From Gemmatimonadaceae bacterium (GTDB taxonomy: Bacteria; Gemmatimonadota; Gemmatimonadetes; Gemmatimonadales; Gemmatimonadaceae), in assembly GCA_025362035.1 (NCBI GenBank), contig JANYIN010000028.1:1-38938 (forward strand): a stretch of 38,938 bases of DNA, written 5' to 3'. The notes beneath the pieces were generated by a model that was not told the origin of the DNA, did not search any database, and saw nothing but the letters and a program-made list of their open reading frames with translations. Positions 25,972 to 34,981 of this stretch are shown in pieces (the stretch's first letter is position 1; each line of letters starts with the position of its first letter). Position numbers and translations under genes: made by a program.

Positions 25972-27056
25972 CAGAGCGAATCGCTTTGGTCGCCGTGGTC
26001 GACGAGGCGCTGCAGCCTTCGCATGATCGCTGGAAGCTTGAACAGCGCGGCCTGAGCGCGCAACGCGTCCCGGTGGGGGCGAGCCGGATATCCCGACCAC
26101 GTCTCGCCGGCGGGAATGTCGCCGAAAACGCCCGCCTGTGCGCCGAGCCGCGCGCCGCGACCGATGGTGTGATGGCCGGACACGCCGACCTGCCCACCCA
26201 GTATGCACCCGTCTTCCACACGGACAGACCCCGCGATGCCGCACTGCGCCACCAGCAGGCAGAGCCGCCCGACGCGCACGTTGTGCCCGACCTGCACAAG
26301 GTTGTCGATCTTGGTGCCAGCCCCGATCACCGTATCATCGATACTGCCGCGATCGATGGTCGTATTGGCCCCGATCTCGACATCTGACTCCACGATGCAT
26401 CGCCCTACGTGCGGGATCTTCGCGTGCACTCCGTCGCGAAACACGTACCCGAATCCGTCCGAGCCCAGACGCGCTCCGGCATGCACCCGCACCCGCGCTC
26501 CGAGCGAAGTACCGGGGTAAAGCGTCGCGCTCTCGAACACCTCGCAATCATCACCGATCTCGACGCCGGCGCCAACCACAACCTGTGCATGCAGGTGTAC
26601 GCGCGCGCCGATGGTCGTGCCATCCCCTAGCACCACGAAGGGGCCGATCGTCACGTCCTCGCCCAACGACACCCCACGGCCTATGACGACGGAGCCGTGT
26701 ATGCCCGGAGGGTGTCGTGTGGGGGGATGGAGCACGGGGAGAAGCGACAGCATCGCCTCGTACGGGTTCACGACGATCACGCGTGCCCCGACTGAACCCG
26801 GTGTGTCGGCAAACTCGGGCGTCACGAGCACAACGCCGGCCGCCGACACGGTAAACACAGGCGCATACTTCGCGCTGGCGAGAAACGAGAGGTGGTGCGA
26901 TTGCGCGCGATCCAAGGACGCCACGCCACTCACAACCGCCGCGTGATCTCCCCGGACTGTTCCCCCCGTGGCTTCCGCAATCGCCACGGCGGTGAGAACC
27001 CGTGGCTCGGGACGCTCACCGCCGCTGAATTCCGTTGATCGTGGGGCGCCTGCCAC
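25971..27056 (-). CDS. lpxD: UDP-3-O-acylglucosamine N-acyltransferase
   Basis: Adds the amide-linked acyl chain in lipid A synthesis. The 361-residue product has an N-terminal uridine-binding domain (about 20-110) and a hexapeptide-repeat beta-helix ([19 protein letters not shown] onward). Catalytic His258 lies in [14 protein letters not shown], and a C-terminal helix follows. The GTG start lies 3 bp after the skp stop. The N-terminal 15 residues are longer than in many homologues, so an internal start is possible. Stop and lpxC start overlap as TGATG. Confidence 0.96.
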   Translation of the reverse strand: MAGAPRSTEFSGGERPEPRVLTAVAIAEATGGTVRGDHAAVVSGVASLDRAQSHHLSFLASAKYAPVFTVSAAGVVLVTPEFADTPGSVGARVIVVNPYEAMLSLLPVLHPPTRHPPGIHGSVVIGRGVSLGEDVTIGPFVVLGDGTTIGARVHLHAQVVVGAGVEIGDDCEVFESATLYPGTSLGARVRVHAGARLGSDGFGYVFRDGVHAKIPHVGRCIVESDVEIGANTTIDRGSIDDTVIGAGTKIDNLVQVGHNVRVGRLCLLVAQCGIAGSVRVEDGCILGGQVGVSGHHTIGRGARLGAQAGVFGDIPAGETWSGYPARPHRDALRAQAALFKLPAIMRRLQRLVDHGDQSDSL

Positions 27057-27059
27057 GCG

Positions 27060-27671
27060 TCAATCGAGCGGCGGCGTGGGCGGACGCGTCGCGCCGGACG
27101 GCGCGGGCTTCGGGCCGGTCACGTCGGGCTTTGGCCCAGTCGCGGTCGCGCCTGCAGCGCGCAGCCTGGCCATCACGCGATCGGTCACGTTGAGGTTCTT
27201 GTCGAGCGCGACGATCGGAGACCCCTGATCAGCGTTGAAGATAAACGAGTACCCCCCTTCGACGCGGACGTCTTCGATCGCGAGCTTGATGCGGTCCAAG
27301 ATCGGCTGCACGAGCTCGCTCTGCCGCTGCTGGGCCTTCTGTTGCAGTTCGTTGGTGCGCTGGCGAAAGGAGGCTTCCTTGCCCTGGATCTCCTTGGTCT
27401 GCGCATCCCGCAGGGCCGGCGTCAAGGTCGCCTGCCGCTTCTCGAACGCCGCAATCATTGCCTGAAGCGAATCGCTCATGCGCTTGATCTCGCCTTCGAG
27501 CGGCGATGTTTCCTTGATGAACTGAGCTTCAGCCTCGGCGCGACCGGGCGCCTGTTCGAGCAACACTGACGACGTGATGTACGCCAGTTTCTGGCCTTGC
27601 GCCGCAGCGCGGCCGTTCAATACCACCATCAGGGCAAGCGCGACGGGAATCGCGCGGAATAACGCACGCAT
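27060..27671 (-). CDS. skp: Periplasmic chaperone Skp/OmpH family protein
   Basis: Periplasmic holdase that carries unfolded outer-membrane proteins to BamA. The 203-residue product has a signal peptide (RAIPVALALMVVLNGRAAAQ) and the OmpH core with a long coiled coil (about 45-125: KRMSDSLQAMIAAF, QGKEASFRQRTNELQQKAQQ). It ends in a proline/glycine-rich tail with two TGPKP repeats. ATG at 27671 has GGAG at good spacing. It lies 14 bp after bamA and 3 bp before lpxD, the common bamA-skp-lpxD order. Confidence 0.93.
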   Translation of the reverse strand: MRALFRAIPVALALMVVLNGRAAAQGQKLAYITSSVLLEQAPGRAEAEAQFIKETSPLEGEIKRMSDSLQAMIAAFEKRQATLTPALRDAQTKEIQGKEASFRQRTNELQQKAQQRQSELVQPILDRIKLAIEDVRVEGGYSFIFNADQGSPIVALDKNLNVTDRVMARLRAAGATATGPKPDVTGPKPAPSGATRPPTPPLD

Positions 27672-27685
27672 GTGAACTCCAGAGG

Positions 27686-30106
27686 TTAGAAGAGCTGACC
27701 GAGCTTGAAATGCAATTGCCACGCGGGAGACCGGACGCCATTGACCGTACGGTCGAAACCGTAGCCCCAATCGAGGCCGAGCGGGCCAAGCGGCGTGACG
27801 ATCGACGCGCCCACACCCGCGCCACGGAACAGACGCGTTGGATTGAAGTCGCGCGGGCGGGCCCAGATGTTTCCCGCGTCGTAGAACATGTCGAAATTGA
27901 GCTGCTGATTCACGCGCAGGTCGAGTTCCACAGTGCTCGTGTAGAATGCGCTGCCGAATGACGCCGGCTGCGCCGTGTTTGCGCCACTCGAGTTCTCGAT
28001 GTATCCGCGCGGTGTGATGGAAAATTCCTCGTACCCACGGAGCGGTTCGCCGTACTGCACGCCGCCGAGCGAAAACTTCTGCGACACATAGAACCCACCC
28101 GGGTCGCCGAACACTGCACCGCCACGAACGGAGAGGCCGAGCGCCAGGGTCAACGGATCCGAACCCAGCTCGCCGCCGCCGAACTGCGCCAACGAGGCGT
28201 AGTGCCGCATCTCACCCGTATAGCGGGTGTACTTCGCGCCGCCGAAAAGCAGGCCGTTCACCTGCGCTGAGAGAGTCTGTTTTCCCCCATCCGTCGGAAA
28301 TGGAAGGCCGATGCGCGTGTCGTGCTCGTACGACACACCCATTGTCTCGCGCTTGCACGAGACGATGCTGCAGTTGATGGTGCTGACGAGTCCGGAATCT
28401 CCGTACGACGCACGTTCGCCACCGTACGACAGGAACACGCGCGAGAAGCGCGAGCCGAGCAACGGAAACCCAATCTGCAGCTGACCACCGACACGCGTCT
28501 GCTGTCCCACGTCCGCGATGTAGTAGCGCGTCTGCGAGTGGTACGCGGTCACCGTCCCCGACACCTGCGACTCCCTGATGAACGGGTCGGTGTAGGTCAT
28601 GCTGAAGTCCTTGACGTACTGGCCAAACTGCGCGTTCACGGAACCGCGTTTGCACAGTCCGAACAAGTTTGGCTGATCGAAGCCGAGAAATCCGCCGATG
28701 CCAGCGCCCTGACCCACCGACGCACCGAAATTGACGTTGCCAGTCCGCTTTTCCTTGACGCGAAAAATAATGTCGAGATCGCCCTGGTCGTTCGCACGCT
28801 TGGTATCCGGCGGCGCAATCGGCGTTTCGAAGAAGCCCAGATTGCCGATGCTCTGATAACTCCGAATGAGCGCGTCGCGACGAAAGATGTCCCCCGGCAC
28901 CACGAAGATCTGGTTGCGGATGCAGTTCTCGGACGTGATGTCGTTTCCGAGAATCTCCACGCGATTCACGATGGCCGGCTGACCCTCGTCTATTTCCCAC
29001 CGGAGATTGACCGTGGGCACGGAATCGGAGCCCACCCGGCGACGATCCACCACCGGACGAACGCTCGCGTAGATGTACCCCTCGTTCGCGTACGCTTCCC
29101 CGACCCGGCGCGTGGCGTCGTCCCACCTGGCTTGGTCGAAAAAGCTCGCGTCGTCGCTGGTGCGTCCAACGCGGAGCACCCCCTTAGCCGCGCCCAGAAT
29201 TGTCTTCGGCTGCTCACCGAATGGATAGAAGCGCTGAATGTCCTCGCTGGAAAACCGACGGCTCCCGGTGGCTTCGAAGGTACCGATGCGATAGCGGGGG
29301 CCTTCCTTTATTGTCAGGTCCACGAGAGCCTTGCCCCGCCCCCTGTCCACCTTGATGGTGTCCTTGAGGACCTGGGCGTCCAGGTAGCCTCGGGACGAAT
29401 ACAGGGCAGGAATGCGTTCACCCACGTCGCCGGCGAACTTGTCCGCGTCGAGCTCGCCCTTCTTGAACCACAGAAACCCCTCGGGCTTGGTTTCCATGGC
29501 CGCAACCAGGTCCTTGTCGGGCACGCCCTGGTTTCCGGTGACGGAGACGCCGGAAACGGACAGTCGCTTGCCTTCGTCCACGCGGAACAGCAGCGAAACC
29601 TGTCCGCTTACCAGGGTGGTTTCCGGCCGCACTTGAGCGAGATAATAGCCTTCCGCCTGGTACAGCGAGTCGATCCGTTGCATTGAGTGCGCGATCTGCG
29701 CCGGGTCGACCGGGCGCCCGATGAGCAGATCGACGCGGTCGCGGACCTCGCCGCGCGGCAGGTGGTCGGTGCCCGCGACGTCGACGGCGCCCAACAATGG
29801 CCGCTCCTTCAACGTGAAGGCGAGCGCCGTTCTTCCGCCGTCGCGGGCGACCTCGCAGGTCGCCGCGACGTCATCAAACTGCCCGGTGGCATGCAGCGCC
29901 TTGATCGCGCGATCCAGCGCGCGGTAACTGACCGGGCCCGCAACGAGCCCAGCGTCACCGCGCAGAGAGGCATCCGCCGTGCGAGTGGCACCGCGGAAGA
30001 CGATTGTATCGGGAGTGGCGCATCGCCCTGCAACCGCAGGGTCCTGCGCACGCGCCGTCGCCCCCAGTACGAGCAGGGCGACGGCGGAAAAAATCAGACG
30101 TCGCAT
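27686..30106 (-). CDS. bamA: Outer membrane protein assembly factor BamA
   Basis: Essential outer-membrane insertase. The 806-residue product has a signal peptide (MRRLIFSAVALLVLGATARA) and then POTRA repeats in the periplasm (about 25-430). A C-terminal beta-barrel follows, with the lid-loop motif LRGYEEF and a final phenylalanine (KLGQLF), as expected for BAM recognition. ATG at 30106 begins the signal peptide; a GTG five codons earlier is the alternative. Neither has a clear Shine-Dalgarno sequence, and the clpC terminator ends only about 20 nt upstream. First gene of the bamA-skp-lpx run. Confidence 0.96.
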   Translation of the reverse strand: MRRLIFSAVALLVLGATARAQDPAVAGRCATPDTIVFRGATRTADASLRGDAGLVAGPVSYRALDRAIKALHATGQFDDVAATCEVARDGGRTALAFTLKERPLLGAVDVAGTDHLPRGEVRDRVDLLIGRPVDPAQIAHSMQRIDSLYQAEGYYLAQVRPETTLVSGQVSLLFRVDEGKRLSVSGVSVTGNQGVPDKDLVAAMETKPEGFLWFKKGELDADKFAGDVGERIPALYSSRGYLDAQVLKDTIKVDRGRGKALVDLTIKEGPRYRIGTFEATGSRRFSSEDIQRFYPFGEQPKTILGAAKGVLRVGRTSDDASFFDQARWDDATRRVGEAYANEGYIYASVRPVVDRRRVGSDSVPTVNLRWEIDEGQPAIVNRVEILGNDITSENCIRNQIFVVPGDIFRRDALIRSYQSIGNLGFFETPIAPPDTKRANDQGDLDIIFRVKEKRTGNVNFGASVGQGAGIGGFLGFDQPNLFGLCKRGSVNAQFGQYVKDFSMTYTDPFIRESQVSGTVTAYHSQTRYYIADVGQQTRVGGQLQIGFPLLGSRFSRVFLSYGGERASYGDSGLVSTINCSIVSCKRETMGVSYEHDTRIGLPFPTDGGKQTLSAQVNGLLFGGAKYTRYTGEMRHYASLAQFGGGELGSDPLTLALGLSVRGGAVFGDPGGFYVSQKFSLGGVQYGEPLRGYEEFSITPRGYIENSSGANTAQPASFGSAFYTSTVELDLRVNQQLNFDMFYDAGNIWARPRDFNPTRLFRGAGVGASIVTPLGPLGLDWGYGFDRTVNGVRSPAWQLHFKLGQLF

Positions 30107-30112
30107 CCACAC

Positions 30113-30118
30113 AATATA
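30113..30118 (-). promoter_or_regulatory. Possible -10 element TATATT immediately before bamA
   Basis: TATATT on the minus strand (30118-30113) lies 6 nt ahead of the bamA ATG. If used, transcription would start at about the A of the ATG and the message would be leaderless. No -35 match is seen, since that region is inside the terminator stem. Speculative. Confidence 0.2.
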
Positions 30119-30124
30119 CACTCG

Positions 30125-30165
30125 AAAAGGCCGGCAGGGTCCCCAAGTTTGGACCCCGCCGGCCT
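30125..30165 (-). terminator. Rho-independent terminator after clpC
   Basis: A long stem of 7 bp (GGCCGGC/GCCGGCC) and 6 bp (GGGTCC/GGACCC) is separated by one A-C mismatch, closed by an extra A-T pair, with an 8-nt loop (30143-30150). On the minus strand it is followed by TTTT then CGAG. It starts 29 bp past the clpC TAG and divides the prfB-clpC run from the bamA run. The short T-run suggests incomplete termination. Confidence 0.85.
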
Positions 30166-30193
30166 AGTCTTGGTTGCTTTTCCGCCAACCTTG

Positions 30194-32683
30194 CTAGGCT
30201 TGCGATGCGCTCGAAAGCACCCTGAAGTCCAGCTTCGAGCCATCCGCAGCCGCATCCACCTCGATCTCGTCGCCGCGCGTGAACTCACCAAGCAGAATCT
30301 TGTCGGAGAGCGGATCTTCGATGAATTTCTGAATCGACCGCTTCAACGGACGCGCTCCGTAGCTCTCGTCATAGCCGTGCTTGACGAGCAGCTCCGTGGC
30401 CGAGTCCGTGAGTCGGATGGTGAGGTCGTCCTCGGCCATGCGCTTCCGGACATCCCGAAGCAGGATGGAAACAATCTGAGAAATGTGTTCACGGCTGAGC
30501 GGATGGAAGACAATGACGTCGTCCAGGCGATTGAGGAACTCTGGATTGAACACGACCTTCAACTCCTCCTTCACCTTCTCCTGCATCCGCTCAAACGACG
30601 TAGTGGAATCGCCTGTCGTAAAGCCCAAGCCCTTTCCCTTGGTGATGTCGCGCGCGCCCACGTTGGAGGTCATAATCACCACCGTGTTCTTGAAATCGAT
30701 CTGCCGGCCGTAGTTGTCCGTGAGGTGTCCCTCGTCGAGCACCTGCAGAAGGATATTGAACACGTCTGGATGCGCTTTCTCGATTTCATCGAGAAGGATG
30801 ACCGAATAGGGCTTGCGCCGAATGGCCTTCGTGAGCGTACCGGAGTCCTCGTATCCCACGTAACCCGGCGGCGCACCGATGAGCCGCGACACAGAGAACT
30901 TCTCCATGTACTCGCTCATGTCCACGCGAATCAGCGCGGACGCGTCCGCGAACAGAAACTTCGCGATGGATCGTGCCAGCTCGGTCTTACCCACTCCGGT
31001 CGGGCCACAGAAAATGAACGAACCGATCGGCCGATTCGGATCCTTCAGGCCCGCTCGGCTGCGGCGGATCGAGCGGCTGAGCGCCTTGATGGCCTCGTCC
31101 TGCCCGATGACGTTCTGGTGCAATTCGTCTTCCATCCTCAGGAGGCGGCTCGTTTCCGCTTCCTGGAGCCGCGTCACGGGAATCCCCGTCCAACGGCTCA
31201 CGATGAACGCGATTTCCTCTTCGCCAAGCACAGGACGGTGCGACTGGCGCCGTTGCTCCCATTCGTCCTGCTTCTTGCGAATGTCCCCCTGAATCTCCCG
31301 TTCCTTGTCGCGAAGCGACGCGGCGCGTTCGAAGTTCTGGTCGCGAACGGCCGCTTCCTTTTCCGTGTTGACGCGTTCCAGGTCAGTCTTGAGGGCAGCA
31401 ACTTCTGGTGGCGGGGCCTGCGCCGCGAGGCGGGCGCGCGCGCCGGCCTCGTCGATCACGTCGATGGCCTTGTCGGGCAGGAAGCGATCCGTGATGTAGC
31501 GCTCCGACTGCTTGGCCGCGAGCACGAGCGTGCTGTCGGGGATCGTCACCTTGTGATGATCCTCGTACTTCTTTCGCAGCCCCTTGAGAATTTCCACCGT
31601 CTCATCGATGGACGGCGGATCAACCACCACCGTCTGGAACCTGCGCTCCAGCGCACCGTCCTTCTCGATGTACTTGCGATACTCGTTGAGTGTCGACGCG
31701 CCGACACACTGCAGTTCGCCCCGCGCGAGCGCGGGCTTGAGCATGTTGCTGGCGTCAATGGCCCCTTCGGCGGCGCCGGCACCCACGAGCGTGTGCAACT
31801 CGTCGATGAACAGGATGACGTTCTTATTCTGGGCGATCTCGTTCATTACCGCCTTGAGCCGTTCCTCGAACTGACCTCGGTACTTGGTGCCGGCAATGAC
31901 CGCTGCCATGTCGAGCGACAACACGCGGTTGTCGCGCAGAGATTCCGGGCACTCCCCGTTGGCGATGAGCTGCGCAAGCCCTTCCACGATGGCCGTCTTG
32001 CCCACGCCGGGCTCGCCGATCAGGACCGGATTGTTCTTCTTCCGGCGCGTCAATACCTCCATGACGCGCTCGATTTCCTTGGCGCGCCCTATGGTCGGGT
32101 CGAGCTGACCTTCCGCGGCCAACTGCGTGAGATCGCGGCAGAAATGATCGAGAGCGGGCGTCTTGGACTTCTTTTCGCCCTTGGGCGCTGCCGGCTGCGG
32201 CTGTGCCGTGGTCGGAGCACCGCCCTGCTGCTGCGGCATCTCTGTGCCGAGGATTCGGAGCGTTTCGGCACGCGCTGCCTCGAGGTTCACTCCCGCGTCG
32301 GTCAGGACCTGTGCGGCAATGCCCTTTTCCTCTCGCAGCAGACCCAGCAGGAGATGCTCGGTGCCTACATACGAGTGGCTCAGCTCGCGCGCTTCGCTCA
32401 TGGCGAGCTCGAGGACCTTCTTCGCGCGCGACGTGTACGGCAGGTCCGGGCCCGTGGTCTGAGCCGCCTTACCCTTCTTGACCGTCTCCTCGATCTTCGA
32501 CTGAATCTCGTCCAGTTCGACGGAGAGGTTTTGGAGCACGGTGGCGGCGACCCCCTCACCCTCACGGATGAGCCCGAGCAGGATATGCTCCGTTCCCACG
32601 TACTCGTGGTGGAGACGGGCGGCTTCCTCGCGCGCCATCGCAAGGACCTTCCGCACCCGCTCAGTAAAGTTGTAGCCGTTCAT
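30194..32683 (-). CDS. clpC: AAA+ chaperone ClpC, unfoldase of the ClpCP protease
   Basis: Cytosolic Hsp100 unfoldase that feeds ClpP. The 829-residue product has two N-terminal Clp repeats ([10 protein letters not shown] at 29-38, [10 protein letters not shown] at 106-115). Two AAA+ modules follow, with P-loops GEPGVGKT (223-230) and GPTGVGKT (560-567) and Walker B (LFIDEL, ILLDEI). A UVR-containing middle domain (about 431-466: [15 protein letters not shown]) distinguishes ClpC from ClpA and ClpB. GAGGG precedes the ATG with good spacing, 35 bp after mcsB. The partners McsA and McsB are immediately upstream, as in Firmicutes, but no ctsR is present. Confidence 0.97.
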   Translation of the reverse strand: MNGYNFTERVRKVLAMAREEAARLHHEYVGTEHILLGLIREGEGVAATVLQNLSVELDEIQSKIEETVKKGKAAQTTGPDLPYTSRAKKVLELAMSEARELSHSYVGTEHLLLGLLREEKGIAAQVLTDAGVNLEAARAETLRILGTEMPQQQGGAPTTAQPQPAAPKGEKKSKTPALDHFCRDLTQLAAEGQLDPTIGRAKEIERVMEVLTRRKKNNPVLIGEPGVGKTAIVEGLAQLIANGECPESLRDNRVLSLDMAAVIAGTKYRGQFEERLKAVMNEIAQNKNVILFIDELHTLVGAGAAEGAIDASNMLKPALARGELQCVGASTLNEYRKYIEKDGALERRFQTVVVDPPSIDETVEILKGLRKKYEDHHKVTIPDSTLVLAAKQSERYITDRFLPDKAIDVIDEAGARARLAAQAPPPEVAALKTDLERVNTEKEAAVRDQNFERAASLRDKEREIQGDIRKKQDEWEQRRQSHRPVLGEEEIAFIVSRWTGIPVTRLQEAETSRLLRMEDELHQNVIGQDEAIKALSRSIRRSRAGLKDPNRPIGSFIFCGPTGVGKTELARSIAKFLFADASALIRVDMSEYMEKFSVSRLIGAPPGYVGYEDSGTLTKAIRRKPYSVILLDEIEKAHPDVFNILLQVLDEGHLTDNYGRQIDFKNTVVIMTSNVGARDITKGKGLGFTTGDSTTSFERMQEKVKEELKVVFNPEFLNRLDDVIVFHPLSREHISQIVSILLRDVRKRMAEDDLTIRLTDSATELLVKHGYDESYGARPLKRSIQKFIEDPLSDKILLGEFTRGDEIEVDAAADGSKLDFRVLSSASQA

Positions 32684-32718
32684 TCAGTCCCTCAGAGAAA
32701 CCCAAGGTGGACGCGCTG

Positions 32719-33801
32719 CTAGCCGACCCCGCCCGCTTCATCCTCAAGCGCCTTCCGCACAAATCGGGCGCGCGCGAGGTTCGTCTCGCTCTCGGTGAGC
32801 GAGCGTCCTTCCGCCGACGACAGATGCGCCGCCTGCGAAAAGATCAGGAGCTTGTTGAGGGTATATACACTGAGGCCACGGATGAGTTTCAGTCCGACGG
32901 CCAGGCGAACGCCGCTGAGATAATTCATCGCTTCGTCGAACGTGAGGCTTCGCGCATATCGCAGCGTGCCGTACGCCCGCCAGAGCTTGTCTTCGATAAT
33001 ATAACCCGCATCGCGAAGCAGCACGCGCCGGGCTTCCTCCTCACGTTCGATCACATGTCCGACGACCCGAATCAGCTGGTCGAGCAGATCGTCTTCCGAC
33101 CGACCCAGCGTCGTCTGATTGGAAATCTGGAAGAAATTCCCTACGACTTCGGACCCCTCCCCATACAAGCCTCGGTAAGTAAGCCCCATTTGCTGAAGTC
33201 CCGCCAGCACGCGCCCAATTTCCTTGGTCAACACCAGCCCCGGTAGATGAATAAGTACCGACGCGCGCATTCCGGTTCCCACGTTCGTCGGGCACGCCGT
33301 CAAATATCCGAACTCGGGGTGGTATGAGAAGGGGACCCTGGATCCCAGCTCTCGGTCAACTCGGTCGAGCGCGGCGAACGCCGCCGGCAGATCGAATCCG
33401 GATTGCAACGACTGCATGCGGAGATGATCCTCCTCATTGATCATGACGCTCAAACCATCCGACAGATACACCGCGGCCCCGCTGCGCAACGGATGTTGCG
33501 GCTCGAGCCCCGCCAATTCCTTGCTCACGAGATGGCGCTCGAATAACATCGCACGGTCAGCCGGGCCCAGCTCGTCTACGCGGACCATGAAGCTCTCCGG
33601 CACGTTCATCTCGCCGAGCGCCTCCCGCACCTGCGAGAGCACGCGCAGACGTTCCCCGTCCCGCGCCCTGGCCGCGAACGCATAACCATCCACGTTGCGT
33701 GCCAGCCGTACACGGGTGGACAGCACGACGTCGGCGTGCTGCCCTGACGCATCGAGCCAGCGCACGCCGCCGTCCGGCAGCAACGACAGATCCAGTGTCA
33801 T
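32719..33801 (-). CDS. mcsB: Protein arginine kinase McsB
   Basis: Phosphorylates arginines in proteins; in Bacillus this marks them for ClpCP. The 360-residue product has the phosphagen-kinase-like ATP site STRVRLARN (28-36), the catalytic loop NEEDHLR (122-128) and CPTNVGTGMRAS (170-181). Its C-terminal region includes the helical part found in McsB rather than creatine kinases. Its ATG overlaps the mcsA stop as ATGA. clpC follows after 35 bp. Confidence 0.95.
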   Translation of the reverse strand: MTLDLSLLPDGGVRWLDASGQHADVVLSTRVRLARNVDGYAFAARARDGERLRVLSQVREALGEMNVPESFMVRVDELGPADRAMLFERHLVSKELAGLEPQHPLRSGAAVYLSDGLSVMINEEDHLRMQSLQSGFDLPAAFAALDRVDRELGSRVPFSYHPEFGYLTACPTNVGTGMRASVLIHLPGLVLTKEIGRVLAGLQQMGLTYRGLYGEGSEVVGNFFQISNQTTLGRSEDDLLDQLIRVVGHVIEREEEARRVLLRDAGYIIEDKLWRAYGTLRYARSLTFDEAMNYLSGVRLAVGLKLIRGLSVYTLNKLLIFSQAAHLSSAEGRSLTESETNLARARFVRKALEDEAGGVG

Positions 33802-34283
33802 TCGAGCACCCGGATGCGATCCCGCAGTTCGGCCGCCGCTTCGAACTGCTCCTGCTCGATGGCGCGACGCAGCCGTTCCCGTAGTTCACCAAGCGTGCCG
33901 GCCTTTTCGAGCACCGCTTCCTGCGGAGCGCGGTAGGGTCGGCCCGTGTGCCGGGAACCGCCGTGCACGCGGCGCAGCAGCTCCCGCATGCTCACTTCGA
34001 ACGTGGAGTAGCACCGGGAACAGCCCAGGCGTCCCGTCGCGCGGAAGTCTTTCATCGTGAGCCCGCAAAAAGCGCACGTTCCCGAGTCGGTGCTGGTCGG
34101 CACGGTCTGCTGCTGCATCGCCTGCAGAAATTCCCCCAGCGGGTGCTTCGGCGTGGCGACCGACGTTTCGACGCCGCGCTCCGCTGCACACTGCTCGCAC
34201 AGATGCAACTGACGAACCGCATTGTTCTCGATGGTCGTAAGGTTCACGACGGCATCCCGTTCGTGACAACTATCGCACACCAT
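33798..34283 (-). CDS. mcsA: McsA-like zinc protein, activator of McsB
   Basis: A 161-residue protein with four CXXC pairs: Cys3/Cys6, Cys29/Cys32, Cys70/Cys73 and Cys88/Cys91, consistent with two zinc-binding units. A UVR motif lies at about 130-160 (LRRAIEQEQFEAAAELRDRIR). This is the McsA layout; McsA binds and activates McsB in Firmicutes. Its ATG shares one base with the lolD stop (TGATG), and its stop overlaps mcsB, so it is translated as a unit with both. Confidence 0.92.
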   Translation of the reverse strand: MVCDSCHERDAVVNLTTIENNAVRQLHLCEQCAAERGVETSVATPKHPLGEFLQAMQQQTVPTSTDSGTCAFCGLTMKDFRATGRLGCSRCYSTFEVSMRELLRRVHGGSRHTGRPYRAPQEAVLEKAGTLGELRERLRRAIEQEQFEAAAELRDRIRVLE

Positions 34284-34981
34284 CAGACGACGACCTCCGG
34301 CAATCCAATCTGAGTGAGCTTCCCGTCCTCGAGTTGCAGGATGCGGTCCGCGCGGGCCGCGAGCGAGCGATTGTGCGTGACTACCACCATGGCAATTTCC
34401 AGCTCTCGCGACAACTCGGCGAACAACTCGTGCAGCAGTTCGCTGTTCATGTGATCGAGGTTTCCCGACGGCTCGTCGGCCAGCAGCACCGAGGGATCCG
34501 CGGCCAGCGCACGCGCCACCGCCGTGCGCTGTTGCTCACCGCCGGACAGCGCCGACGGACGATGCGACATCCGGCCACCGAGTCCCACGCGGCCCAGTAG
34601 GTCCGCGGCGCGACGTCGCGCCGCTCCCTCCTCGAGGCCCGCGATTCGCAGCGGCATCATCACGTTCTCCAAGGCCGTGAATTCACGCAATAGATGGTGG
34701 AACTGGAACACGAAGCCCACCGTCCGGTTCCGCAACGCAGACACCTCGTCGTCAGAAAGGCCGGACAGCGCATGGCCGCCGATGCGGACCACGCCGGACG
34801 ACGGGTGATCGAGCGCCCCGAGAAGGTGGAGGAGCGTGCTCTTGCCGGCGCCACTGGCGCCGACCACGGCGACCATCTCGCCGCGTTCCACGAACATCTC
34901 GACGCCATCGAGAACGGTGATGAGCGCACCATCGCCGCCGATGTACGTCTTAGTCAGGGCACGCGCCTCGATCACGCTCAT
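34283..34981 (-). CDS. lolD: Lipoprotein-releasing ABC transporter ATP-binding protein LolD
   Basis: ATPase that powers release of outer-membrane lipoproteins from the inner membrane. The 232-residue product has Walker A GASGAGKST (41-49), a Q-loop (FVFQFHHLL), the signature LSGGEQQR (145-152), Walker B VLLADE (165-170) and a switch histidine (VVTH). ATG overlaps the lolC stop as ATGA. The neighbouring permease supports the assignment over MacB or FtsE relatives. Confidence 0.93.
   Translation of the reverse strand: MSVIEARALTKTYIGGDGALITVLDGVEMFVERGEMVAVVGASGAGKSTLLHLLGALDHPSSGVVRIGGHALSGLSDDEVSALRNRTVGFVFQFHHLLREFTALENVMMPLRIAGLEEGAARRRAADLLGRVGLGGRMSHRPSALSGGEQQRTAVARALAADPSVLLADEPSGNLDHMNSELLHELFAELSRELEIAMVVVTHNRSLAARADRILQLEDGKLTQIGLPEVVV

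Noticed and set aside
27671-27770. Longer Skp start upstream of the signal peptide
   Set aside because: The extra residues are out-of-frame bamA; the signal peptide and Shine-Dalgarno sequence define the start at 27671.
29687-32722. A 1011-codon open frame on the plus strand opposite clpC and bamA
   Set aside because: It is the complementary frame of strongly GC-biased clpC and bamA coding sequence, with no domain-like composition and no ribosome-binding site.
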